A stretch of 6,030 nucleotides of DNA. Source: an uncultured Oscillospiraceae bacterium (lineage in GTDB: Bacteria > Bacillota > Clostridia > Oscillospirales > Oscillospiraceae). The translations under genes were made by a program, and so were the position numbers. The first letter of the stretch is position 1, and the number at the start of each line of letters is the position of its first letter. This document shows positions 1-6,030 of the stretch, one piece after another. The stretch spans positions 1-6,030 of the forward strand of contig CAKUKL010000097.1 in the NCBI GenBank assembly GCA_934662925.1, in the 5' to 3' direction. The notes under the pieces were generated by a model. The model saw nothing but the letters and a program-made list of their open reading frames with translations. It did not search any database and was not told where the DNA came from.

Positions 1-70
1 CGGCCCCCCAGCCTCCCGGGCCGGGGTTCCCGGAGCATGCTCCGTCGGTGTATAACGTAACTGTTTTCAT
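1..70 (-). CDS. rnhA: Ribonuclease HI, N-terminal 23 codons only (3' end outside window)
   Basis: The minus strand opens with ATG at 70-68, and the frame runs off the window edge after 23 codons. The peptide starts MKTVTLY and contains [16 protein letters not shown], the hallmark N-terminal motif of RNase HI (E. coli TDGSCLGNPGPGGYGA). D9 corresponds to the first catalytic, metal-binding aspartate (E. coli D10). The enzyme cleaves the RNA strand of RNA-DNA hybrids, removing R-loops and primers. Only about one seventh of a typical 150-residue protein is visible, so an extended or fused form cannot be excluded. A good SD precedes the start, and no terminator separates it from the SHOCT gene, so it is likely the next gene of the gyrase operon. 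Confidence 0.88.
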   Translation of the reverse strand, partial: MKTVTLYTDGACSGNPGPGGWGA

Positions 71-75
71 TTGAT

Positions 76-81
76 CCTCCC
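76..81 (-). promoter_or_regulatory. rnhA Shine-Dalgarno
   Basis: GGGAGG on the minus strand, 5 nt before the ATG at 70, within the 31-nt gap after the SHOCT gene. It supports this ATG as the rnhA start. Confidence 0.7.
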
Positions 82-101
82 GGGGCCATTTTATACGCGC
101 T

Positions 102-560
102 TCAAAACTTTTTCATGATCTCCCGCTTCTTCTCCCGGTACTCCTCGTCGGTAAGCAGACCGGCGTCCCGCAGGGTCTCCAGCTGCTCCAGCTTCCGCTG
201 GGGCGACAGGGCGACGGAACGGATGTGGTCGTGCTCCTGACCGGCGGGCTGATACGTCCGCCGGTCTCCCCGCTGACTTTCCGCCGGACGGGGCGCGGCG
301 GAGGATGCGGGCCGGGCAGGCTCCTGCCCGTCGGTCCGGCGGCGGCTGGCGGGTTTGCCCGCCATGCTCTTGACGGCAATGCCGATAAAATACACGCAGA
401 ACAGGATCCACACCAGCCCGAAAATGGGCACGTTGGGCAGCAGCATCACGACGCCGATCACAAGAAACACGATGGACACGATCAAAAACGGGAGCATCAC
501 CAGCCCGTTAGCATTGCCCCGGTTCCGGCTGTTCCGCCGGTCATCATTCATCCCGGCCAT
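102..560 (-). CDS. Two-helix membrane protein with C-terminal SHOCT domain, function unknown
   Basis: The protein has 152 residues. A short hydrophilic, Arg/Asn-rich N-terminus (1-19) is followed by two hydrophobic segments (about 20-41, [20 protein letters not shown], and about 45-63, [19 protein letters not shown]) with a tight turn at LPNVP. Next comes a polar, Pro/Ala/Arg-rich and probably disordered linker (68-115). The C-terminus (about 118-152) carries a SHOCT (short C-terminal) motif: [19 protein letters not shown] followed by [16 protein letters not shown] motifs often occur at the end of otherwise unrelated membrane or secreted proteins and are thought to mediate oligomerisation. 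No specific function can be assigned here. The helix pair probably anchors the protein in the cytoplasmic membrane with the SHOCT end in the cytosol (inference). The start is 3 nt after the gyrA stop with its SD inside gyrA, so it is probably translationally coupled to gyrase. rnhA follows after 31 nt. Confidence 0.85.
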   Translation of the reverse strand: MAGMNDDRRNSRNRGNANGLVMLPFLIVSIVFLVIGVVMLLPNVPIFGLVWILFCVYFIGIAVKSMAGKPASRRRTDGQEPARPASSAAPRPAESQRGDRRTYQPAGQEHDHIRSVALSPQRKLEQLETLRDAGLLTDEEYREKKREIMKKF

Positions 561-563
561 GGC

Positions 564-3083
564 TTACTCCTGATTTTCCACAGTCTCCGCGATTTCTGCG
601 GAAGTTTCCGCCGGCTCCTTATCGGCCAGCGCCATGGCGATGACGCTGTCGCCCTCCTCCTTCAGGCGCATGACGATGACGCCCTGCGTGGCGCGGCCCG
701 CGATGCGGATGGAGTCCACATCCGTGCGGATGAGGGTGCCGGACTGGGTGACCAGCAGCAGATCTTCGCTGCCGTCCACCACCTTGATGCCCACCACAGG
801 GCCGGTCTTTTCCGTGATCTCATAGTTCTTCACGCCGAGACCGCCGCGGTTGGTGATGCGATACTCCTCCACGGGGGTGCGCTTGCCGTAGCCCTTCTCG
901 GTGATGGACAGCACGCAGGCCCCGTCTCTGGCCCGGGCGGCGCCCACCACGTAGTCGCCCTCACGCAGGCGGATGCCCCGGACGCCCACGGCGGTGCGGC
1001 CGGTGGGCCGGACGTCGTTTTCGTCGAAGCAGACGGCCATGCCGTCGTGGGTGGCGATGAATATCTTCTGGTTTCCGTCGGTCTCCCGGACCTCAATGAG
1101 CTGGTCACCCTCCTCCAGCGTCAGGGCGCGGATGCCATTGTTCCGGAGGTTTTTCAGCGCCGTGACGGCCAGACGCTTCACCGTGCCGTTCCGGGTGACC
1201 ATGGTGAGGAACCGGTCCTCGTTGCTGAGGTCCCGGGTGTGGATCATGGCGGACACCTTCTCGTCGCCGTCCACCTGAAGAATATTGACGATGTTATTGC
1301 CCCGGGCGGTGCGGCCCGCCTCCGGGATCTGATAGCCCTTCTTGCGGAACACCCGTCCCTTGTCGGTGAAGAAGAAAATATGGTCGTGGGTGGAGGCGGT
1401 GAACACGGTGTTCACGTAGTCCTCCTCCCGGGTGGACATGGATTTCTTGCCCATGCCGCCCTTGCCCTGAGCCGCGTACTCGCTGGCGCTGGTGCGCTTG
1501 ATGTAGCCGTTGGCGGTCATGGTAAAGACGCACTGCTCCTCCTCGATGAGGTCCTCCACGTCCAGATCGTCCTCGGCAAAGCCGATCTCGGTCTTGCGGT
1601 CGTCGCCGTACTTGTCCCGAATCTCGGTCAGCTCGTCCTTGAGAACACCGCGGAGCATCCCCTCGTCGCTGAGCAGCTGGTTATAATAGGCGATTTTCTT
1701 TTCCAGCTCCTGATACTCGGCCTCCAGCTTTTCTTTTTCCAGTCCCTGCAGGCGCTTGAGCTGCATGTCCAGAATGGCCTGGGCCTGCACGTCGGACAGG
1801 CCGAAGCGGTTCATCAGGTTTTCCTTGGCGTCGTCGTAGCTCTCCCGGATGATGCGGATGACCTCGTCAATGTTGTCCTGCGCGATGAGCAGGCCCTCCA
1901 GCAGATGGGCGCGCTCCTGCGCCTTCCGCAGGTCGTACCGGGTGCGCCGGGTGATGACCTCTTCCTGAAAGGCGATATACTCGTCCAGCATCTGCCGCAG
2001 CGTCAGCGTCCGGGGGTGCAGGTGGCCGTTCTGCTTGACCAGCGCCAGCATGACCACGGCGAAGGTGGTCTGCATCTGGGTCTGGGCGAACAGGCGGTTG
2101 AGGGTCACCTGCGGGTTGGCGTCCTTTTTCAGCTCGATGACGATGCGCATACCCTTCTTGCCGTCGGACTCGTCCCGCAGGCCGGAAATGCCTTCCAGCC
2201 GCTTTTCCTTCACCTGATCGGCGATGTTCTCCACCAGACGGGATTTGTTCACCTGATAGGGCAGCTCGGTGACGATGATGCGGGTGCGGCCGTTGCCGAA
2301 CTCCTCCATCTCCGTCCGGGCGCGGACGCGGATGTGGCCCTTGCCGGTGCCGTAGGCGGCGCGGATGCCGGAGCGGCCCATGATGATGCCCCGGGTGGGG
2401 AAATCCGGGCCCTTGATGTGCTCCATCAGGTCATCCAGCGTGGCGTTCTCGTTGTCGAGGATGCAGATGACGGCATTGATGACCTCCCGCAGGTTGTGGG
2501 GCGGGATGTTGGTGGTCATGCCCACGGCGATGCCGGAGGAGCCGTTGACCAGCAGATTGGGGAACCGGGAGGGCACCACCTGCGGCTCCTTCAGGCTCTC
2601 GTCAAAGTTGGGGTCCCAGTCCACAGTGTCCTTGTCGATGTCCCGCATGAGCTCGTTGCACATTTTGGACATCCGGGCCTCTGTATAACGGTAGGCGGCG
2701 GGGGGGTCGCCGTCCACGGAGCCGAAGTTGCCGTGTCCGTCCACCAGCGGATACCGCATGGAGAAGTCCTGAGCCAGACGGACCATGGCATCGTACACGG
2801 AGGCGTCGCCGTGGGGATGGTATTTACCCAGCACGTCGCCCACGCAGGTGGCGGACTTCTTGAAGGGCTTGTCCGAGGTCAGGCCCGTCTCGTACATGGA
2901 GTAGAGGATGCGCCGGTGAACGGGCTTCAGACCGTCCCGCACGTCGGGCAGAGCGCGGCCCACGATGACGGACATGGCGTACTCGATGTACGCGCTCTCC
3001 ATCTCGTGCTCCAGATTGATATTTACTATTTTCTGATTGGGAAACGTAATGTCCCGGGTCAGGTAATCGTCTTTATTGGGCAT
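564..3083 (-). CDS. gyrA: DNA gyrase subunit A
   Basis: GyrA is the DNA-cleaving and DNA-wrapping subunit of gyrase. It has 839 residues, full length for the family. The N-terminal breakage-reunion domain (about 20-500) contains [20 protein letters not shown] (42-61), the quinolone-determining segment [13 protein letters not shown] (86-98), and the catalytic tyrosine Y133 in RYTEARMSK (E. coli Y122, offset 11). The coiled-coil/C-gate region carries [20 protein letters not shown] (433-452). The C-terminal six-bladed pinwheel (about 510-815) ends in a short acidic tail ([17 protein letters not shown]). Odd points: A94 and S95 replace the common S-A pair (E. coli S83-A84) while D98 is kept; the block before the catalytic Tyr is GDPPAAY rather than GDSAAAM; there is a four-residue insertion near 350-357 ([16 protein letters not shown]); and the GyrA box at 539-545 reads QGKGGMG instead of the QRRGGKG type. 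Context beside gyrB favours GyrA over ParC. Confidence 0.97.
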   Translation of the reverse strand: MPNKDDYLTRDITFPNQKIVNINLEHEMESAYIEYAMSVIVGRALPDVRDGLKPVHRRILYSMYETGLTSDKPFKKSATCVGDVLGKYHPHGDASVYDAMVRLAQDFSMRYPLVDGHGNFGSVDGDPPAAYRYTEARMSKMCNELMRDIDKDTVDWDPNFDESLKEPQVVPSRFPNLLVNGSSGIAVGMTTNIPPHNLREVINAVICILDNENATLDDLMEHIKGPDFPTRGIIMGRSGIRAAYGTGKGHIRVRARTEMEEFGNGRTRIIVTELPYQVNKSRLVENIADQVKEKRLEGISGLRDESDGKKGMRIVIELKKDANPQVTLNRLFAQTQMQTTFAVVMLALVKQNGHLHPRTLTLRQMLDEYIAFQEEVITRRTRYDLRKAQERAHLLEGLLIAQDNIDEVIRIIRESYDDAKENLMNRFGLSDVQAQAILDMQLKRLQGLEKEKLEAEYQELEKKIAYYNQLLSDEGMLRGVLKDELTEIRDKYGDDRKTEIGFAEDDLDVEDLIEEEQCVFTMTANGYIKRTSASEYAAQGKGGMGKKSMSTREEDYVNTVFTASTHDHIFFFTDKGRVFRKKGYQIPEAGRTARGNNIVNILQVDGDEKVSAMIHTRDLSNEDRFLTMVTRNGTVKRLAVTALKNLRNNGIRALTLEEGDQLIEVRETDGNQKIFIATHDGMAVCFDENDVRPTGRTAVGVRGIRLREGDYVVGAARARDGACVLSITEKGYGKRTPVEEYRITNRGGLGVKNYEITEKTGPVVGIKVVDGSEDLLLVTQSGTLIRTDVDSIRIAGRATQGVIVMRLKEEGDSVIAMALADKEPAETSAEIAETVENQE
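567..571 (-). promoter_or_regulatory. Shine-Dalgarno of the SHOCT gene embedded in the gyrA 3' end
   Basis: AGGAG is formed by the last two sense codons of gyrA (CAG GAG) and lies 6 nt before the ATG at 560. The gyrA TAA lies between the motif and the new start. This supports the first ATG over the one three codons later (549-551), and suggests that ribosomes finishing gyrA feed translation of the small protein. Confidence 0.7.
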
Positions 3084-3093
3084 CTTTGAGGTT

Positions 3094-3100
3094 CCTCCTC
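3094..3100 (-). promoter_or_regulatory. gyrA Shine-Dalgarno
   Basis: GAGGAGG on the minus strand in the 33-nt gyrB-gyrA gap, 10 nt before the ATG at 3083. The spacing is slightly long, but the motif is strong and no other start competes. Confidence 0.7.
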
Positions 3101-3116
3101 TGCGCTTGTGTGTCGC

Positions 3117-5084
<1,968 letters not shown>

Positions 5085-5354
5085 TTACAGATCGTAAATG
5101 CCGCCGCTCTCCGCCCGGCGGAGCAGCGTGGCCGTGTTGAGCTGGGTGACGTACACCGTGGGCGGGCCGTCCTCCTCCTGACAGAGCACAAAGGACCGGG
5201 GCAGGTCGTCGCCCACCGTCACCAGCCGTCCCTCCTGCTCCGCCAGCTCCAGAAAACGGCGTGTCCGGTGGGACCAAGTTGTATTATCAAGGTCAAATAT
5301 GCCGAGGACTGCGTCCTCCGGCACCATGACCGATTGACCTAAGTGAAGAAACAT
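5085..5354 (-). CDS. remB: RemB-like extracellular matrix regulator (DUF370 family, YaaB)
   Basis: This is an 89-residue protein. The N-terminus MFLHLGQSVMVPEDAVLGIF matches the conserved start of RemB/YaaB (M-x-[LI]-H-L-G, then a hydrophobic V-G-I-F-D segment). The position between recF and gyrB is the same as for Bacillus subtilis yaaB, whose product is about 81 residues. DUF370 proteins are small DNA-binding regulators; RemA and RemB in B. subtilis are needed for biofilm matrix gene expression. The target in this organism is unknown, and a non-biofilm role is likely since the gene is widespread. The frame is open further upstream to an ATG at 5474, but that extension of 40 residues would be encoded by the hairpin cluster. 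The family alignment and the GGGGAG motif favour the start at 5354. The stop lies 21 nt before gyrB, so co-transcription with gyrB is likely. Confidence 0.85.
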   Translation of the reverse strand: MFLHLGQSVMVPEDAVLGIFDLDNTTWSHRTRRFLELAEQEGRLVTVGDDLPRSFVLCQEEDGPPTVYVTQLNTATLLRRAESGGIYDL

Positions 5355-5363
5355 CTTTTTGTC

Positions 5364-5390
5364 TCCCCGCAAAGCAAGGCTTTGCGGGGA
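5364..5390 (-). promoter_or_regulatory. 12-bp hairpin overlapping the remB ribosome binding site
   Basis: The arms TCCCCGCAAAGC (5364-5375) and GCTTTGCGGGGA (5379-5390) are perfect reverse complements with a 3-nt loop. On the minus strand the downstream arm ends in GCGGGGA, and the best Shine-Dalgarno match for remB, GGGGAG, lies at 5368-5363, 8 nt before the ATG at 5354. Nearly the whole SD is therefore inside the stem, which would hold it in a closed form. On the plus strand the same stem is followed by CCCC and six T residues (5391-5400), so it looks like an intrinsic terminator in that direction, although no plus-strand gene is evident. On the minus strand no T-run follows the stem, so it should not terminate transcription into remB. 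Confidence 0.6.
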
Positions 5391-5412
5391 CCCCTTTTTT
5401 ATTTTAATGCTC

Positions 5413-5431
5413 GCCCGAAGTGAATTCGGGC
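5413..5431. repeat. 7-bp perfect hairpin in recF-remB gap
   Basis: GCCCGAA (5413-5419) pairs perfectly with TTCGGGC (5425-5431) across a 5-nt loop. It has no T-run on the minus-strand side, so it is not a terminator for recF. It is one unit of the hairpin cluster. Confidence 0.6.
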
Positions 5432-5436
5432 TCCGC

Positions 5437-5464
5437 CAGGATTTTTGCTTTGCAAAAATGCCTG
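5437..5464. repeat. 12-bp hairpin with one bulge in recF-remB gap
   Basis: An inner stem ATTTTTGC (5441-5448) / GCAAAAAT (5452-5459) with a TTT loop is extended by CAGG (5437-5440) pairing with CCTG (5461-5464), leaving G5460 bulged. In the recF direction the stem is followed by GC-rich sequence rather than T residues, so it does not look like a standard intrinsic terminator. It shares the GCTTTGC core with the remB-proximal hairpin. Confidence 0.6.
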
Positions 5465-5466
5465 TA

Positions 5467-5482
5467 CGGCGCACCCGCGCCG
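5467..5482. repeat. 6-bp GC hairpin just after recF
   Basis: CGGCGC (5467-5472) pairs with GCGCCG (5477-5482) over a 4-nt loop. Allowing one bulge, two more pairs form outside. It sits 14 nt beyond the recF stop in gene orientation and is the first unit of the hairpin cluster. Confidence 0.5.
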
Positions 5483-5485
5483 GTA

Positions 5486-5587
5486 TCAGGTGTTCATCAC
5501 ACCAGTCTGCCGTCTATGATATGGAACGCCGCACCGGAACGCAGCTGGATGAGCTTTTCCTCTTCGCAGCAGGTGATGAACACCTGA
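5486..5587. repeat. 15-nt perfect inverted repeat spanning the recF stop codon
   Basis: TCAGGTGTTCATCAC at 5486-5500 is the exact reverse complement of GTGATGAACACCTGA at 5573-5587, with 72 nt between the arms. The upstream arm (in gene orientation) encodes part of the GQVFIT segment of RecF. The downstream arm includes the recF stop codon and the first bases of the gap. In the recF mRNA the arms could form a 15-bp stem enclosing the last 24 sense codons or so. The upstream arm is also part of a local 6-bp hairpin, CAGGTG-5 nt-CACCTG, at 5570-5586. Whether the pairing has a function is unknown. Confidence 0.7.
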
Positions 5588-6030
5588 CCGGAGGTGATGC
5601 GGTTCAGGACAAATTCCTGCCTGCGGCCGTCCAGCTCGCTGAGCACGTCGTCCAGCAGCAGCACCGGCCACTGGCCCGTGTCACCGTAGAAGATCTCCCG
5701 GGCCGCCAGCTTCAGCGCCAGCGCCGCCGTCCGGGTCTGGCCCTGTGAGGCGTAAGCCTTCGCCGGATTTCCGTCGATGTCCACGGCCAGATCGTCCTTG
5801 TGTGGCCCGGACAGGCACAGCCGCGCGTCGATCTCCGCCTGACGGTGCCGCTCCTGATGCTCCAAAAGCTGGGGCAGCAGCTCCTTCGGGCTGCGCTCCG
5901 GGTCGGTGACGGTGGATACCGTCTCGTACCGCAGCTCCATTTTTTCCGACCCGCCGGAGCAGGCCGCGTGGATGGCGGGGGCCGTCTCCCGCAGCCGCCG
6001 GATGAAATGGGCGCGGTAATGGATCAGGAT
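5497..6030 (-). CDS. recF: RecF, DNA replication/repair protein (C-terminal half, 5' end outside window)
   Basis: RecF is a cytoplasmic SMC/ABC-type ATPase that, with RecO and RecR, loads RecA at single-strand gaps. The frame stays open from the window edge (6030) to a TGA at 5497-5499, giving the last 177 residues of a protein that is usually about 360-370 long. Visible RecF motifs, in fragment numbering: SGPHKDD at 74-80, the ABC signature-like SQGQTRT at 95-101 followed by AALALKLA, and a Walker B/D-loop block LLLDDVLSELD at 124-134. The Walker A segment would lie upstream, outside the window. The internal ATG at 5940 is not the start, because RecF-like sequence continues upstream of it without a stop. 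The next gene, remB, begins 142 nt downstream. This is the usual recF-remB-gyrB-gyrA order near a Firmicutes origin. The 3' end carries a long inverted repeat, listed separately. Confidence 0.96.
   Translation of the reverse strand: MLIHYRAHFIRRLRETAPAIHAACSGGSEKMELRYETVSTVTDPERSPKELLPQLLEHQERHRQAEIDARLCLSGPHKDDLAVDIDGNPAKAYASQGQTRTAALALKLAAREIFYGDTGQWPVLLLDDVLSELDGRRQEFVLNRITSGQVFITCCEEEKLIQLRSGAAFHIIDGRLV

Larger units (their letters stand above)
5364..5485. repeat. Cluster of four hairpins filling the recF-remB gap; possible dispersed palindromic element
   Basis: The 142-nt gap holds no gene. It contains four consecutive stem-loops with spacers of 22, 5 and 2 nt: 5364-5390, 5413-5431, 5437-5464 and 5467-5482. 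The heptamer GCAAAGC or its complement GCTTTGC occurs three times (5369-5375, 5379-5385, 5447-5453), so the first and third hairpins are related in sequence. AT-rich runs (5395-5406) next to GC-rich stems contrast with the uniformly GC-rich genes around them. This makeup resembles REP/BIME or MITE-like intergenic elements, or a structured leader. No transposase is present, and only one copy can be seen in this window, so the repeat status is an inference. Confidence 0.5.

Noticed and set aside
31..44. 14-nt perfect palindrome CGGAGCATGCTCCG
   Set aside because: It falls within the rnhA codons for the conserved DGACSG motif and is most simply coincidental to the coding sequence.
225..3089. A 954-codon open frame on the plus strand opposite gyrA and most of the SHOCT gene
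   Set aside because: It is codon-aligned antisense to gyrA and rich in His, Val, Gly, Ala and Asp, as expected for the reverse complement of a GC-rich gene. It has no recognisable domain and is explained by the absence of TTA/CTA/TCA codons in gyrA.
5280..5298. TTGACC and TAATAC motifs on the minus strand within remB as a gyrB promoter
   Set aside because: The two boxes are only about 4 nt apart, not the 16-18 nt needed.
5302..5321. Hairpin GAGGAC-3 nt-GTCCTC inside remB
   Set aside because: It is a short stem in coding sequence without a T-run or SD nearby; there is no reason to assign a function.
5406..5411. TAAAAT-like -10 element on the minus strand in the recF-remB gap
   Set aside because: The AT-rich stretch resembles a -10 box, but no convincing -35 element lies 16-18 nt upstream, so no promoter is called.
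5085..5474. Longer RemB start at ATG 5474 (129 residues)
   Set aside because: The added 40 residues are encoded by the hairpin cluster and are absent from the RemB family, whose N-terminus matches the ATG at 5354.
5497..5940. Short RecF starting at ATG 5940
   Set aside because: The frame remains open to the window edge with RecF-like sequence upstream of this Met, so it is an internal methionine.

Overview
This window is a GC-rich (about 60 percent by eye) stretch of bacterial chromosome. All six genes recognised lie on the minus strand, so the transcription order runs from high to low coordinates: recF (3' half only) > remB > gyrB > gyrA > a small SHOCT-domain membrane protein > rnhA (first 23 codons only). 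The order recF-remB-gyrB-gyrA is the classic Firmicutes arrangement next to the chromosomal origin, usually preceded by dnaA-dnaN-yaaA. With the high GC, clostridial-type GyrA and GyrB sequences, and a DUF370/RemB protein, it points to a high-GC member of the Clostridia such as the Oscillospiraceae group. That placement is an inference. No DnaA boxes or origin-like sequence were seen, so the origin itself lies outside, upstream of recF.

Region by region. 5497-6030 holds the C-terminal half of RecF (recombination mediator, SMC/ABC-type ATPase). 5355-5496 is a 142-nt non-coding gap, the only sizeable intergenic region, and it is packed with hairpins. 5085-5354 encodes RemB. 3117-5063 is GyrB and 564-3083 is GyrA, the two subunits of DNA gyrase, separated by 33 nt. 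102-560 encodes a 152-residue protein with two membrane helices and a C-terminal SHOCT motif; it starts 3 nt after the gyrA stop. 1-70 is the start of ribonuclease HI, 31 nt further on.

From remB to rnhA the gaps are 21, 33, 3 and 31 nt, with a Shine-Dalgarno motif before every start and no terminator visible between genes. They are therefore probably one operon, perhaps also joined to recF through the hairpin-rich gap. Functionally the set centres on DNA topology and integrity. Gyrase introduces negative supercoils, RNase HI removes the R-loops that negative supercoiling favours, and RecF acts at gapped DNA.

The window is mostly housekeeping; no defence system, mobile gene or CRISPR array was found. 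The points most worth a second look are: the hairpin cluster between recF and remB, whose last stem sequesters the remB ribosome binding site; a 15-nt perfect inverted repeat around the recF stop codon; a degenerate GyrA box; a natural alanine at the main quinolone-resistance position of GyrA; and the gyrA-SHOCT-rnhA linkage.
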